Source: Rhodococcus sp. (in: high G+C Gram-positive bacteria) (GTDB taxonomy: Bacteria; Actinomycetota; Actinomycetes; Mycobacteriales; Mycobacteriaceae). From it: a DNA stretch of 64,000 nt. Under the pieces are notes generated by a model. That model saw only the letters and a program-made list of their open reading frames with translations, ran no database searches and was not told the DNA's origin. The translations under genes and the position numbers were made by a program. The stretch lies in the NCBI RefSeq assembly GCF_023264675.1, contig NZ_JAHFVG010000013.1, forward strand, positions 62,001-126,000. The letters run 5' to 3'. Numbering within the stretch: the stretch's first letter is position 1; each line of letters starts with the position of its first letter. This document shows, in pieces, positions 1-10,044 of this stretch.

Positions 1-696
1 CAGCGCAGAGACGTCGCCGACCACGAGGCCTGGCAACAGCGCGGCCTGATCGGGAGGCAACGCGTCCGAGGCTGCCGCCGCAAGCGAGGAACGAATGTCG
101 GTTGCCGCCCGCGCGATGGGACCTGGCCTGCCCTCCAGCAACGGGGGTCCTTGGACACGAACGAACGCCAGTGTCAGATCCGCACGGTCGGGCGGGCTCA
201 ATCGTCCGCGAAGGACGAGGTGTTGTCCCGGCACGAGGTGATCCCAGCCGTCCGCCGGGGCGAGGATCTTCACCCGGCCGCCCAGCCGGTGCGGAACGCC
301 ACCGAGATCGATGCGTTCGAGTTCCGCGCGTACCGACACGGTCTCGGGCCCGGGAAACGCGACTCGCCGAGGATCTTCGGTAACGACGACTTCTGCGCTG
401 ACCCAGGCCTTGTCGACTGCCGCCGCCGTCACCGGGCTGCTCTCGAACAGCCAGGCGTTCACGGCAGTCGTACCCGCGTAGGCGCATCCGATCACCGCCA
501 TCGCGATCAGTCCGAGCCTCCAGCTCTCGAACCGCGCACGCGGCCGCCAGAACACCAGCACTGCCGCTCCCCAGGCCACGGCCAGTAGAGCTACCGTGCA
601 GGCTCCCCACGCGATACCGACGATGGTCGCCGTCCAGGCGGCGAGAGCAGCAGGAACGAGCCGAAGATCGAACGGCCGGATCGGCGATTCGTTCAC
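1..696 (-). CDS. comEC: ComEC/Rec2 DNA-uptake channel protein, N-terminal part (cut by window edge)
   Basis: Reading leftward from a GTG at 694-696, the frame is open to the window edge (232 codons). The start overlaps the comEA stop as GTGA. The protein begins with two hydrophobic stretches in the first 75 residues, as in the ComEC N-terminal membrane region, followed by a soluble DUF4131-like part. The last residues seen read LLPGLVVGDVSAL, typical of the segment just before the competence domain. ComEC family proteins form the inner-membrane channel for single-stranded DNA; in Actinobacteria the role is mostly untested. The competence and metallo-hydrolase domains lie outside the window. 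Confidence 0.88.
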   Translation of the reverse strand, partial: MNESPIRPFDLRLVPAALAAWTATIVGIAWGACTVALLAVAWGAAVLVFWRPRARFESWRLGLIAMAVIGCAYAGTTAVNAWLFESSPVTAAAVDKAWVSAEVVVTEDPRRVAFPGPETVSVRAELERIDLGGVPHRLGGRVKILAPADGWDHLVPGQHLVLRGRLSPPDRADLTLAFVRVQGPPLLEGRPGPIARAATDIRSSLAAAASDALPPDQAALLPGLVVGDVSAL

Positions 697-1658
697 ACGG
701 TGACCTGGGCTCGGAGCTTCTCCAGTCGCACCGGACCGATTCCGTCCACTTCGGCGAGCTGAGCAACGTCGGAAAAGGGACCGTTCACCTCGCGCCACGA
801 CACGATGGCGGCGGCGGTCACCGGCCCCACTCCTGGCAGCGCATCGAGTTCCGCGGCGGTTGCCGTGTTGAGATCGACCTTTCCCGCAGGCGCCGACTCC
901 GCAGCGCCTGGCTGTCCCGGGCCTACTACGTCGGCACCACTCCCCTGGCCGGTCGTCCCGCTCACCAGAGGTCTTCCGTCGGGCGGCATGGACCCGACCA
1001 CTATCTGGGCGCCGTCGTCGAGCTTCGCAGCCAGGTTGAGCGCCAACAGATCCGCGCCCTGAAGTGGACCACCCGCCGCGGCCAACGCGTCGGCGACCCG
1101 TGAACCGGGTGGTAGATGGACCAATCCGGCGGTCGTCACCAGACCGACCACACTGACCACGATCATCGACGGCACGTCCGTCGACGACGCCTCGGCGGAG
1201 GGCGCCTGCGTGCCCGTCGCCGGTTCGGCGTAGGCGCTCGACTGTGGTTGGACGACGGGGAGAGCCGGTACGGGCGCCACTTCCGGCGATCGACGAACCA
1301 GGTTGTACCCACCGATCAGAACCACGACAGCACCCAGTGCGCACAGCGCGCGCACTCCAGCTTTGCCCGGGCTCACTCGCCCCGAACGCCATCGCTCGGG
1401 AAGATACGGCGTGAGCGCCGATTCTCGCTCGCCGTCCGCTCTCAACCAGTCCGGTCGGTAGGAGCCGTCTTCCGGGTGCAGCGCCGACCACCTGACCTCG
1501 ACATCGGCGTTGTCGTCGCGGGATATTTCTTCTCGGCGCTCGTCGGGTACACCACGAGAGCGATCCGCCTCGAGCGACACCCGTGAGATCGATCGAGGTT
1601 CCAATCCAGCCATGACGGGAGACGCTAGCGCCGGCGAGAACAGCGGAGAGCGCTGCAA
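693..1658 (-). CDS. comEA: ComEA family helix-hairpin-helix DNA-binding protein
   Basis: 321 residues from the longest start; a shorter start at the Met in MAGLEP (1613) is equally possible because neither has a clear ribosome site. A charged cytoplasmic N-terminus is followed by one membrane helix (about 101-120), a proline-rich spacer, an SLBB-like domain (about 168-225), and a C-terminal double helix-hairpin-helix (last 60 residues, with LPGVGPVTAAAIV and VDGIGPVRLEKL). ComEA binds double-stranded DNA outside the membrane and hands it to ComEC, whose gene overlaps the end of this one by four bases. Confidence 0.9.
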   Translation of the reverse strand: MQRSPLFSPALASPVMAGLEPRSISRVSLEADRSRGVPDERREEISRDDNADVEVRWSALHPEDGSYRPDWLRADGERESALTPYLPERWRSGRVSPGKAGVRALCALGAVVVLIGGYNLVRRSPEVAPVPALPVVQPQSSAYAEPATGTQAPSAEASSTDVPSMIVVSVVGLVTTAGLVHLPPGSRVADALAAAGGPLQGADLLALNLAAKLDDGAQIVVGSMPPDGRPLVSGTTGQGSGADVVGPGQPGAAESAPAGKVDLNTATAAELDALPGVGPVTAAAIVSWREVNGPFSDVAQLAEVDGIGPVRLEKLRAQVTV

Positions 1659-1725
1659 CCCAGGTCGAAATCTGCCCTGTGGATACCCCGGCTACCTGTG
1701 GACAACTACCTCGACTTCAGGAGGT

Positions 1726-2559
1726 TCACGGCTCGACGCTCATCGCGACACCGACGGCGCCCGGGCCGACGTGCGCACCCAAAACGGCACCGAACGGGCG
1801 GATGCTCAGCTCACTGACCAGCGAGATTCGTTCGGTGAGCAGAGAAACCACCGTGGAGGCCCTGTCCGCGCACTGCATGTGATGCACGGTCAGCGCAACC
1901 CTTTTGTCGCCTGCACCCGCTGCGACCGCATCCACCAATTTGGCCAGCGCCTTGGTCGACGTTCGTGCTTTCTCACGCAGCACGAGTTTTCCCTCGTGCA
2001 GATGCAGAACCGGTTTCATCGCCAGCGCGGTCCCGACGAGAGCGGCCGCGGTGCCGATCCGGCCGCCGCGGCGTAGGTGATCGAGACGGTCCACCACGAT
2101 GAAGCATCTGCTCCGAGAAGCGACTGCGACCGCATCGTCGTACACGGCGTCGAGGTCGCCGCCGTCCGCTGCGATCCGGGCCGCCGAGAGTGCCGCGTAC
2201 CCGACGCCCATGCCGGCGACACCGCTGTCGACCACGCGGACCGAGGTACCGACGGCTGCTGCGGCCTGACGCGCTGCCTCCCACGTGCTGGACAGCCCTC
2301 GAGAGATGTGAACTGCGACAACGCCTGCGCCTTCGCTGCGGTCGAGCGCCTCGCGGTACAGGGTCGTCAGTTCGGCGGGAGACGCCCCCGACGTGGTCAC
2401 CGGACCTGCTGCTGCGAAGTCGTCCGGAATCACGTCGACGCCTTCGCGGAGATCGCGTCCGCCGACGAACACGTGCAGGGGCGCAACGGCGATTCCTGCA
2501 GCTTTCGCGGTCGAATCGTCGAGGCATGCCGAAGAATCGGAGACGACGGCAACGCTCAC
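1726..2559 (-). CDS. DegV family fatty-acid-binding protein
   Basis: I start this gene at the GTG at 2557-2559, which overlaps the octT stop (GTGA) and puts the family's opening motif (VSDSSACL) at residues 5-12. A longer in-frame start would add an arginine-rich tail unlike the family. 277 residues fits DegV proteins (about 280). Other family marks are [16 protein letters not shown] and the C-terminal [15 protein letters not shown]. DegV proteins bind a fatty acid and in Firmicutes supply acyl chains to a fatty acid kinase; the actinobacterial role is unclear. Position after octT matches Mycobacterium tuberculosis Rv2417c. Confidence 0.85.
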   Translation of the reverse strand: MSVAVVSDSSACLDDSTAKAAGIAVAPLHVFVGGRDLREGVDVIPDDFAAAGPVTTSGASPAELTTLYREALDRSEGAGVVAVHISRGLSSTWEAARQAAAAVGTSVRVVDSGVAGMGVGYAALSAARIAADGGDLDAVYDDAVAVASRSRCFIVVDRLDHLRRGGRIGTAAALVGTALAMKPVLHLHEGKLVLREKARTSTKALAKLVDAVAAGAGDKRVALTVHHMQCADRASTVVSLLTERISLVSELSIRPFGAVLGAHVGPGAVGVAMSVEP

Positions 2560-3308
2560 GGTTGCCGACTCTCCGCGGCGGCGATCGACCGAAGTTCGAC
2601 GAGCATTTTTGCGGCGACGGCGATGTGCGCGTCCCACCCCCAGTGAATGCCGTCAGGATTTGCATTGTCCGAGAAGATGTTCTCGCGCACGGCGTCGGCC
2701 AGATCGACCAGCGGAACCCCGGTATCCGAGCTCCATTGCCGCAGAGCCTTTTCCGCAGCAGGCCTGCCGGAGTGAACGTTGCCGTACGCAGCACATCGGT
2801 GCACCGACGGGAGCGTGCCGATGATCGGGAGTTCGGGTCTGACGTAGGCGAGCGCGGCGCGAGATTGTTCGAGGTAGTCCACGCTCAACTTCGGCGGCAG
2901 GGCGACCGGCCAACCGAGGTGCGACAACTTCGGCTGAACCCACTGGTACGCGGCTCTGAATGCGCGACGCGCCACCGGTGGACGGATGTACCTGATCTGT
3001 TCTCGCAGTGCGGTCGGGAGGGGCGACGGAAGCGAGTCCATCCCGCCGACGCCGAACACCACAGCGCCTGCTTTCGGGATCACTGCCCACACCCGTGGGT
3101 CTTGGGTCAGCGCCCACCATGCATCGCGAGAAGTCCAGCCGATGCGCGCGACGAGCTCGACAGTCCAACCGAGTTCGGCAGCAACGATATTGGGCCAGAT
3201 GCGGGGATCGTCGACGGGTAGGCCACCCTCGGGGCCGTAGTAGCTCAGTGAATCCGCGATCACCAACAGCACCGGGGGTGCATCGCCACCGAGATCAGAG
3301 GACGTCAC
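2556..3308 (-). CDS. octT: Diglucosylglycerate octanoyltransferase, SGNH-hydrolase fold
   Basis: 250 residues from a GTG that overlaps the end of gpgP by 14 bases. The N-terminus has a modified GDSL block ([10 protein letters not shown], candidate nucleophile Ser20). A C-terminal [12 protein letters not shown] segment carries the Asp and His expected of an SGNH triad. Length, motifs and position between gpgP and degV match mycobacterial OctT (Rv2418c), which puts an octanoyl group on diglucosylglycerate, an early intermediate of methylglucose lipopolysaccharide. The assignment rests on family and gene order; specificity for octanoate cannot be read from the sequence. Confidence 0.78.
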   Translation of the reverse strand: MTSSDLGGDAPPVLLVIADSLSYYGPEGGLPVDDPRIWPNIVAAELGWTVELVARIGWTSRDAWWALTQDPRVWAVIPKAGAVVFGVGGMDSLPSPLPTALREQIRYIRPPVARRAFRAAYQWVQPKLSHLGWPVALPPKLSVDYLEQSRAALAYVRPELPIIGTLPSVHRCAAYGNVHSGRPAAEKALRQWSSDTGVPLVDLADAVRENIFSDNANPDGIHWGWDAHIAVAAKMLVELRSIAAAESRQP

Positions 3309-3960
3309 TGGCCACTCGTGCCGACGCGTTCCAGACGTCGAGGCGCCATCCGAGCGAACCGCTCTGATCGTGGCTGCTCAGTTGCACCCAGCTCGTGTTC
3401 GACAGTCCGCCGAGCACCGGCCAACGATCCACCGGAAGATCGAGCAACGCTGCGGTCAAGGCCGCGATCAGACCGCCGTGCGCCACGAGCACCACCGGAG
3501 CCGACGCCCCGGCCGCACCCCACTCGGGCAGGTCCCGCGAAAGCTCTTCGACGACCGGCACGCTTCGGCGCGCGACGTCGATTCTGCTCTCGCCCGAGGG
3601 CGGAGCGATGGTCGCGTCCGCGCGCCAGGCAAGCCGCGCGCCGGGTGAGAGGGCGTCGACGTCGAGGTGGGTCAGACCCTGCCACTCGCCGAGATGAGTC
3701 TCGCGCAGACGCTCGTCGACGCCGACCGGCACTGCGCTGGCGTCGCCGAGAGCTACGGCTGTGTCGTGAGCGCGCCGGAGGTCTGACGAGACGATCCGCA
3801 ACGGGTTGCGAGTGGCAAGTTCGGCCGCCGCTGTCTTCGCCTGGCTTCGCCCGAGCTCGGTCAGATCGGTGTCCAGTTGCCCTTGCATTCGATCGGTCGC
3901 GTTGTATTCCGTCTGCCCGTGACGCAACAGGATGAGTTGCCGCTTGACCGCCTGGCTCAC
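3295..3960 (-). CDS. gpgP: Glucosyl-3-phosphoglycerate phosphatase, histidine phosphatase family
   Basis: Start is the GTG at 3958-3960, overlapping the rsfS stop (GTGA); the 221-residue product then opens with the phosphohistidine motif [12 protein letters not shown] (catalytic His about residue 14). The second His lies in [12 protein letters not shown] and the acid in [12 protein letters not shown]. Mycobacterial GpgP (Rv2419c) removes phosphate from glucosyl-3-phosphoglycerate to give glucosylglycerate for methylglucose lipopolysaccharide. Adjacency to octT supports that role over a general phosphoglycerate mutase. A longer in-frame reading upstream runs through rsfS in another frame and is not real. 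Confidence 0.82.
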   Translation of the reverse strand: MSQAVKRQLILLRHGQTEYNATDRMQGQLDTDLTELGRSQAKTAAAELATRNPLRIVSSDLRRAHDTAVALGDASAVPVGVDERLRETHLGEWQGLTHLDVDALSPGARLAWRADATIAPPSGESRIDVARRSVPVVEELSRDLPEWGAAGASAPVVLVAHGGLIAALTAALLDLPVDRWPVLGGLSNTSWVQLSSHDQSGSLGWRLDVWNASARVASDVL

Positions 3961-4346
3961 TGAGTTGGTTCCGCGTCCGTACGCTCGCCGAGCCCGGGAA
4001 CCTCGATCGACGGGCAGTCCTTCCACAGACGCTCGAGCGCGTAGAAGTTCCGCTCGTCGTTGTGCTGGACGTGAACGACGACGTCGATGTAATCGAGCAA
4101 CGCCCAGCGGCCCTCGCGGGTGCCTTCCTTGCGCACCGGCTTGTGGCCGGCCTCGCGGAGCTTGTCTTCGATGTTCTCCACGATCGCGTTGACCTGACGC
4201 TCGTTGGGCGCCGAGGCGATCACGAAGCAATCGGTGATGTACAGCTGATCGGAGACGTCGAGCACGACCACGTCGAGCGCCAGTTTGTCGTCGGCCGCGA
4301 GTGCCGCGATGCGCGCGATCGAGGTGGCCTGGTCTGTAGCAGTCAA
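3957..4346 (-). CDS. rsfS: Ribosomal silencing factor RsfS
   Basis: 129 residues beginning with TTG at 4344-4346, which overlaps the nadD stop as TTGA, so translation is probably coupled. The family core is clear: [36 protein letters not shown], then the [19 protein letters not shown] block and [12 protein letters not shown]. RsfS binds ribosomal protein L14 and blocks subunit joining when nutrients are short. The nadD-rsfS-gpgP order is the mycobacterial one. Confidence 0.93.
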   Translation of the reverse strand: MTATDQATSIARIAALAADDKLALDVVVLDVSDQLYITDCFVIASAPNERQVNAIVENIEDKLREAGHKPVRKEGTREGRWALLDYIDVVVHVQHNDERNFYALERLWKDCPSIEVPGLGERTDAEPTQ

Positions 4347-5062
4347 TGGACTTCACTTTCATTGTGCGGATCGTGTTGCTGGTGTTTCGGTGGTGCCGGT
4401 TCCGACATGGTGACCGAACCGTCGAGACGTTGTGCGCCTCGGGGGCGGTACAGATTCCTCTTCGAGATGTACTGCACGACCCCGTCGGGGACGAGGTACC
4501 ACACGGGGCGGTTCTCGCTTGCTCTCAATCTGCATTCGGTCGAGGAAATCGCCAGCGCCGGAATCTCGATGAGCGTCAGCGCATCCTCCGGAAGATCCTG
4601 AAGATGGTCTGCGAGATGTTCGACGCCCAGTTCGAACCCTGGCCGCGACACACCGACGAACTTCGCCAGCTCGAACAACTCTTCCCAGTTCTGCCAGGTG
4701 AGGATACTCTCGAGCGCGTCGGCACCTGTGATGAAGTACAACTCCGCGGCTGGATGCTGCTCGCGCAGGTCCCGAAGGGTATCGACGGTGTAGGTCAGCT
4801 TCTCGCGATCGACGTCGACACGGCTGACCGAGAACCTCGGGTTCGATGCGGTGGCGATGACTGTCATCAAATAGCGGTCCTCAGCAGGGCTGACGACTTT
4901 GCCTTCCTTCTGCCAGGGCGTTCCGGTCGGCACGAAGACAACCTCGTCCAGACCGAAGCTGTTGGCGACCTCGCTTGCTGCGACGAGGTGCCCGTGGTGA
5001 ATGGGATCGAACGTTCCGCCCATCACTCCCAGCTTGCGGACGGGCTCGGCTTGTTGTTGCAC
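4343..5062 (-). CDS. nadD: Nicotinate-nucleotide adenylyltransferase
   Basis: I use the GTG at 5060-5062 (239 residues); a longer in-frame start would overlap the upstream VWA gene. The nucleotidyltransferase signature [12 protein letters not shown] sits at residues 15-26 and the second motif ISSTECR near the C-terminus. NadD converts nicotinate mononucleotide to its adenine dinucleotide, the step before NAD synthetase. The last residues (from [10 protein letters not shown]) form a short charged tail running to the rsfS overlap. Confidence 0.92.
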   Translation of the reverse strand: MQQQAEPVRKLGVMGGTFDPIHHGHLVAASEVANSFGLDEVVFVPTGTPWQKEGKVVSPAEDRYLMTVIATASNPRFSVSRVDVDREKLTYTVDTLRDLREQHPAAELYFITGADALESILTWQNWEELFELAKFVGVSRPGFELGVEHLADHLQDLPEDALTLIEIPALAISSTECRLRASENRPVWYLVPDGVVQYISKRNLYRPRGAQRLDGSVTMSEPAPPKHQQHDPHNESEVH

Positions 5063-5099
5063 GGCCCAAAGCTTACGTCGCTCGTCTGCGCGGTCTTTC

Positions 5100-6515
5100 T
5101 CACACCGGCAGGAGTCGCGAGACGATGTCACCGAGCTGCTTCGCGGACCGGCACTCGTACATGCTGATGACGTCCTCGTAGGCCGGTGCGGCCGAGTCCC
5201 CCGAGCCCCACTGCCCCTTCGGTTCGGGGTTGAGCCAGTATGCGTGTTTGGCCACGGACACCGTGTGAGCCAGCGCCGCGACCTTGGGATCTCGATAGTT
5301 GGTACGGCCGTCGCCGAGCACGAGCACCGAGGTACGTGAGGTCACGGCTTGGGCGTATTTGTCGTCGAAGGTTTCGAAGGCGTTGCCGTAGTCGGAATGC
5401 CCGTCGTAGGTGATCAGATCCGATTCTCGAATGATCCGAGACATCGCGGCACCGAGATCGGCACCGGAATCGAAGAATCGGGTCACCTCGTCCGTCGAAT
5501 CGATGAACGCAAAAATGCGGACGCGCGAGAACTGTTCACGAAGGGCGTGCACGAGCAGCAACGTGAAGTGACTGAAGCCCGCGACTGATCCGGACACATC
5601 ACACAGCACCACGAGCTCCGGCCTCGCCCGGCGAGGTTTGCGCTGCACCAGATCGATCGGCACTCCCCCGGTGGACATCGACTTTCGCAGGGTCCGCCGA
5701 AGATCGATCGAACCGGCTCGGCTTCGGCTGCGTCGGACGGCAAGCCTGCTCGCCAGCAACCGTGCCAGCGGCGTCACGCTGCGCCGAAGCGCGAGCATCT
5801 CGGTATCGGAAGCACGGAGAAAATCGACCTCCTCGGCGAGCTTGGGCACTCCGTAGCTCGCGACGCGGTCGCGACCGAGCTGTTCGGCGGCGCGGCGCCT
5901 CGTCTCGTTCTCGACAAGCTTGCGGAGATCGGCAATCCTCTGAGCTGCAGTACGTTTGGCAACTTCGTCGACGTAGCTTCCACCAGCGCGGTCCGATCCG
6001 GTGTCGGCGTTTCCCAGCAAGCCTTCGAGAATCTTGCTCAACAGTGTGTCGGGAGCGATGTCGCGCAGCGCCTGATACGCCGAGAACGACGGCCCGTTCG
6101 CGGACTTGTACTGCCCCAGTTCCTCGACGATCTGCGCTGCCAGCATTTCGGTGAGCTCCATTGCCTCGGCATCGCCGTCGACGAGAAGCTCGGTGATCAG
6201 CTCACGGAGCGCGACATAGTCGATCTCGCCTGCGTCGGTGCGAGGAAGTGCGGTGTCGACCTGCCCCGAGTCGCGCATGCCCGTCGCGGCCGGGAACCAG
6301 AGGTCGAACAACGCATCGAAGGTCGCCCGATGGGTCGGCCGGCGGAGCAGCGAACACGCCAGGCCCTCGCGAAGAGCTTCACGATCGAGCAGATCGAGAA
6401 CCGAGACGACTCGGCCTGCGTCGACGGTCTCCGACGGCCCGACGGCTATGCCGCGCTTGCGGAGCGCCTCCACGAAGCCGACGAGATGGCCGGGGAAACC
6501 GTGCGGGGCATGCAT
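5100..6515 (-). CDS. VWA (CoxE-like) domain protein, partner of the MoxR ATPase
   Basis: 471 residues starting one base after the moxR stop. The first 300 residues are helical and charged. A von Willebrand A domain follows, with the metal-site motif DVSGS at 306-310 and the later Thr/Asp motifs ([21 protein letters not shown]). CoxE-type proteins work with MoxR AAA+ ATPases to insert metals or remodel partner proteins. The gene pair next to proA matches Rv2425c-Rv2426c, but no client enzyme gene is adjacent, so the target is unknown. Confidence 0.85.
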   Translation of the reverse strand: MHAPHGFPGHLVGFVEALRKRGIAVGPSETVDAGRVVSVLDLLDREALREGLACSLLRRPTHRATFDALFDLWFPAATGMRDSGQVDTALPRTDAGEIDYVALRELITELLVDGDAEAMELTEMLAAQIVEELGQYKSANGPSFSAYQALRDIAPDTLLSKILEGLLGNADTGSDRAGGSYVDEVAKRTAAQRIADLRKLVENETRRRAAEQLGRDRVASYGVPKLAEEVDFLRASDTEMLALRRSVTPLARLLASRLAVRRSRSRAGSIDLRRTLRKSMSTGGVPIDLVQRKPRRARPELVVLCDVSGSVAGFSHFTLLLVHALREQFSRVRIFAFIDSTDEVTRFFDSGADLGAAMSRIIRESDLITYDGHSDYGNAFETFDDKYAQAVTSRTSVLVLGDGRTNYRDPKVAALAHTVSVAKHAYWLNPEPKGQWGSGDSAAPAYEDVISMYECRSAKQLGDIVSRLLPV

Positions 6516-6516
6516 G

Positions 6517-7425
6517 TCAGTTCAGCCGAAGCTCGGCAGCGACCTTGTCCTGATCGGACTGGTGTTTGAGTACGACACCGAGGGTGGCGCGCACGGCCTC
6601 GTCGTTCAGGGTGTCCATGCCGAGGGCGAGCAACGTGCGACCCCAGTCGATGGTCTCGGCGACCGACGGGAGTTTCTTGAGTTGCATGGCGCGCATGACA
6701 CGGATCGTGCGCACCAATTGCTCGGCTATGGCCTCGGGCAGCTCGGGGACTCGGCTGGCCAGGATGCGCCGCTCCAGGTCCTCGTCAGGGAAGTCCAGGT
6801 GCAGGAAGAGGCAGCGGCGCTTGAGTGCCTCGGACAGCTCCCTCGTAGCGTTCGAGGTGAGTACCGCGAACGGCTTTCTGATGGCAGTGATCGTGCCGAG
6901 TTCGGGGATGGTGACCGCGAAGTCACTGAGCACTTCGAGTAGCAGTCCCTCGATCTCGACGTCCGCCTTGTCGGTTTCGTCGATCAGCAGGACCGTCGGA
7001 TCTTCCCGTCGAATCGCGTGCAGCAACGGCCGGGCGAGTAGAAATTCCTCGGAGAACACATCGAGCTTGGTCGCATCCCAATCCTGATGGCCCGCCGAAC
7101 TCGACTGAATGCGCAGAATTTGCTTCGCGTGATTCCACTCGTACAACGCCCGGGCCTCGTCGACGCCTTCGTAGCACTGCAAGCGCACAAGCTCGGCACC
7201 CGTCGACTGCGCAACCGCGCGCGCCAGTTCGGTCTTTCCGACGCCTGCGGGGCCCTCGATCAGCAACGGTTTCCCGAGCCGGTCGGCCAGGAACACGGAT
7301 GTGGCAGTGGCCTTGTTGGCCAGATACCCCGTCTCGGCAAGCCTTGATACGACGTCGTCGACGCTGCCGAACAGCGGCGGCGATGTCGGTACTGCTCGGT
7401 CCACGTCTGCTCCTCTGTCGTTCAC
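6517..7425 (-). CDS. MoxR family AAA+ ATPase
   Basis: 302 residues. Walker A is GPAGVGKT (58-65), Walker B is VLLIDETDKAD (about 145-155), sensor 1 is VLTSNATREL and an arginine-finger region follows (ALKRRCLFLHLDFP). This is the MoxR/RavA group that pairs with VWA proteins as a chaperone-like machine, and the VWA gene follows after one base. The start could be any of several in-frame codons in the first 15 residues. Confidence 0.9.
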   Translation of the reverse strand: MNDRGADVDRAVPTSPPLFGSVDDVVSRLAETGYLANKATATSVFLADRLGKPLLIEGPAGVGKTELARAVAQSTGAELVRLQCYEGVDEARALYEWNHAKQILRIQSSSAGHQDWDATKLDVFSEEFLLARPLLHAIRREDPTVLLIDETDKADVEIEGLLLEVLSDFAVTIPELGTITAIRKPFAVLTSNATRELSEALKRRCLFLHLDFPDEDLERRILASRVPELPEAIAEQLVRTIRVMRAMQLKKLPSVAETIDWGRTLLALGMDTLNDEAVRATLGVVLKHQSDQDKVAAELRLN

Positions 7426-7462
7426 GTCACCGGTCGTTCTCTTGCAGGTCGGCCTGTCGCCG

Positions 7463-8764
7463 CTACACGTCGCGGATGTGGCCTTCGCCCCAGACGGTCC
7501 ATTTGGTCGAAGTCAACTCCGGTAGTCCCATCGGGCCGCGGGCATGCAACTTCTGGGTCGAGATACCGATCTCGGCGCCGAATCCGAATTGCTCGCCGTC
7601 GGTGAAGGACGTGGACGCGTTCACCATGACGGCGGCCGCGTCGACTCGGGCAGTGAACTCTCGAGCCGCGCGCAGATCGGACGTCACGATCGCCTCGGTG
7701 TGCCCGGTTCCGTACGTGTCGATATGAGAAATCGCCGCATCGATTCCATCGACGACCTTGAGCGCAACGTCGAGCGAGAGGTACTCCTCGGCCCAGTCCT
7801 TGTCCGTTGCGGGCACGAGGCCCGGAAGGTCGCCGTGTACGACGACACTGTGCATCTGAAAGGCCTGGAGCAGCCGCGGCACCGCGATGTCGGCGATCGC
7901 CGTGTCGACGAGGACCGTCTCGGCGGCGTTGCAGACACTCACGCGACGGGTCTTGGAATTGAGGACGATCTTCTCCGCCATCTCGAGGTCCGCCGCAGAA
8001 TGGACGTAGATGTGGCAGTTACCGACACCGGTCTCGATGGTCGGCACCGTCGCATCCCGAACGACGGCGGCGATGAGTCCCGCGCCGCCGCGCGGGATCA
8101 CCACATCGACCAGTCCTCTGGCCTGGATCAGGTGCGTGACGGACGAGCGGTCGGCACTGCCGAGAAGTTGGACCGAGTCGATCGGCACACCGCTGGCCTG
8201 CAGCGACTGTTGCAGAACCTCGACCAGGGCTGCGTTGGACTGCGCCGCCGAGGACGATCCGCGCAGCAGTGCCGCATTCCCGGACTTGAAGGCAAGCCCG
8301 AACGCATCGACCGTCACGTTCGGACGAGCCTCGTAGACCATTCCCACCACCCCGAGCGGAACCCTGAGCTGGCGAATCTCCAACCCGTTCGGGAGGGTGG
8401 AACCTCTCACCACCTCACCGATCGGATCCGGGAGTCCCGCTACCTGCCGAAGTCCTGCCGCAATGCCGTCGATCCGCGCCTCGGTCAGACGCAACCGGTC
8501 CAGAAGGCCCTCGTCGGTCCCGGCGGCACGTGCCCTCTCGACGTCGGCGGTGTTCGCCGCGAGTACTCGGGAGCCTGCCGCGAGGACGGCGTCGGCAGCG
8601 GCATGCAACGCTGCGTCTTTCTCGGCGGTGGTCAGCAAGGCCAGTGTCCGCGACGCGGTCCGCGCGCGCCGAGCAGCGGCATGGACCTTCTCACGCTCGG
8701 CGGAGGTAGATGAACCCGATTCGGCAGAGGATTTCGTGTCGGCAGACAGGGGTGCTGCAGTCAT
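7463..8764 (-). CDS. proA: Gamma-glutamyl phosphate reductase
   Basis: 433 residues, the usual ProA size. It has the aldehyde-dehydrogenase fold with catalytic Cys278 in SVCNAAET, and the family blocks [29 protein letters not shown] and [10 protein letters not shown]. It reduces gamma-glutamyl phosphate to the semialdehyde in proline synthesis. Its partner proB lies at 34.2-35.3 kb, with the accessory segment between them. The first 25 residues are Ser/Ala-rich and not conserved in the family. Confidence 0.95.
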   Translation of the reverse strand: MTAAPLSADTKSSAESGSSTSAEREKVHAAARRARTASRTLALLTTAEKDAALHAAADAVLAAGSRVLAANTADVERARAAGTDEGLLDRLRLTEARIDGIAAGLRQVAGLPDPIGEVVRGSTLPNGLEIRQLRVPLGVVGMVYEARPNVTVDAFGLAFKSGNAALLRGSSSAAQSNAALVEVLQQSLQASGVPIDSVQLLGSADRSSVTHLIQARGLVDVVIPRGGAGLIAAVVRDATVPTIETGVGNCHIYVHSAADLEMAEKIVLNSKTRRVSVCNAAETVLVDTAIADIAVPRLLQAFQMHSVVVHGDLPGLVPATDKDWAEEYLSLDVALKVVDGIDAAISHIDTYGTGHTEAIVTSDLRAAREFTARVDAAAVMVNASTSFTDGEQFGFGAEIGISTQKLHARGPMGLPELTSTKWTVWGEGHIRDV

Positions 8765-8910
8765 GTCCTACACAGTAACCAGCATTGCCGCCCCGACTGC
8801 AGCGTGGCCCGCCGGGAATGAGTCGACGCCTGCTGCGGTTACGCACCTCGGATGCACTGGCCGGAGGTCCGCGAACCGCCGGGCACGTTCGAAACCACGA
8901 AGGAGATCTC

Positions 8911-10014
8911 TTGAGCGCCTTGTTCGAACCCCTGACGCTGCGCGGCGTCACGTTTCCCAACCGCGTCTGGATGGCGCCGATGTGTCAATACTCGGCGGAC
9001 GAGACCGGTGAGAACGTCGGCGCTCCCAACGACTGGCACCGACAGCATCTGGTCGCCCGCGCGATCGGCGGCGCCGGACTGATCATCACCGAAGCCACCG
9101 CCGTGAATGCCGACGGAAGAATCAGTCCAGCAGATCTGGGGCTGTGGAACGACGCACAAGAGAGATCGTTCACCGACATCGTTTCGCGCATCGAGCAGTT
9201 CGGCTCCGTCGCGGGCATTCAGCTCGCCCACGCCGGCCGCAAGGCATCGACGACGGCGCCGTGGAAAGGCGGCACGTCGATACCAGCAGATCAGCCTTCC
9301 GGTTGGGAGACACTCGCCCCGAGTGCGGTCGCATTCGGCGACCATGCGATTCCTCGTTCGGCCACAGCCGTGGACATCGCGGCAATCGTGTCCGACTTCA
9401 GGGCGTCCGCCGAGCGTGCACTACGTGCCGGCTTCAAGGTCGTCGAAATACACGCGGCGCACGGATACCTGGTCCACCAGTTCCTCTCGGCGGCCAGTAA
9501 CACCCGCACCGACGAGTACGGCGGCGATTTCATCGGCCGCACCAGGTTGTTGGTCGAGATCGTCGATGCGGTCCGCGAAGTGTGGCCCGCGGAGCTGCCG
9601 TTGTTCGTCCGCGTCTCTGCCACGGACTGGCTCGACGACGAGACACCCGGACTCGATGCACCGACGTGGACCGCAGATCAGACCGTCGCGTTGGTCCAAC
9701 TGTTGCAGGACCACGACGTCGACCTGATCGACGTTTCCACCGGCGGGAACGGCCGGGCGCACATCCCGCTCGGCCCCGGTTACCAGGTTCCGTTCGCCGC
9801 GCGCATTCAGAGCGAGACGACGGTCCCCGCGGCGGCAGTCGGTTTGATCACCGAGCCGAAGCAGGCCGAGGACATCGTCAGCTCGGGCGAGGCCACGGCA
9901 GTGCTGCTTGCGCGCGAGCTGCTGCGAGATCCGTACTGGCCGCGCCGGGCGGCGCGGGAGCTCGGCGTGGACATCGAGCCCGTTGTCGCACCGCAGTACG
10001 CCCGCGCCTACTGA
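8911..10014 (+). CDS. Old Yellow Enzyme family NADH:flavin oxidoreductase (YqjM-like)
   Basis: Start is the TTG at 8911, seven bases after a good ribosome site (GAAGGAGA, 8899-8905); a longer in-frame reading upstream lacks homology. 367 residues. The opening FPNRVWMAPMCQYSAD contains Cys25, the redox-tuning cysteine of the YqjM (thermophilic-like) class. Other marks are VEIHAAHGYLVHQFLSA, SNTRTDEYGG and a C-terminal phosphate-binding region (AVGLITEPKQAEDI). These FMN enzymes reduce activated C=C bonds using NAD(P)H. The physiological substrate is unknown. It converges on the next gene. Confidence 0.9.
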   Translation: MSALFEPLTLRGVTFPNRVWMAPMCQYSADETGENVGAPNDWHRQHLVARAIGGAGLIITEATAVNADGRISPADLGLWNDAQERSFTDIVSRIEQFGSVAGIQLAHAGRKASTTAPWKGGTSIPADQPSGWETLAPSAVAFGDHAIPRSATAVDIAAIVSDFRASAERALRAGFKVVEIHAAHGYLVHQFLSAASNTRTDEYGGDFIGRTRLLVEIVDAVREVWPAELPLFVRVSATDWLDDETPGLDAPTWTADQTVALVQLLQDHDVDLIDVSTGGNGRAHIPLGPGYQVPFAARIQSETTVPAAAVGLITEPKQAEDIVSSGEATAVLLARELLRDPYWPRRAARELGVDIEPVVAPQYARAY

Positions 10015-10044
10015 CCCCTGACCGCGCAGGCCCTGGTGGAGCGT

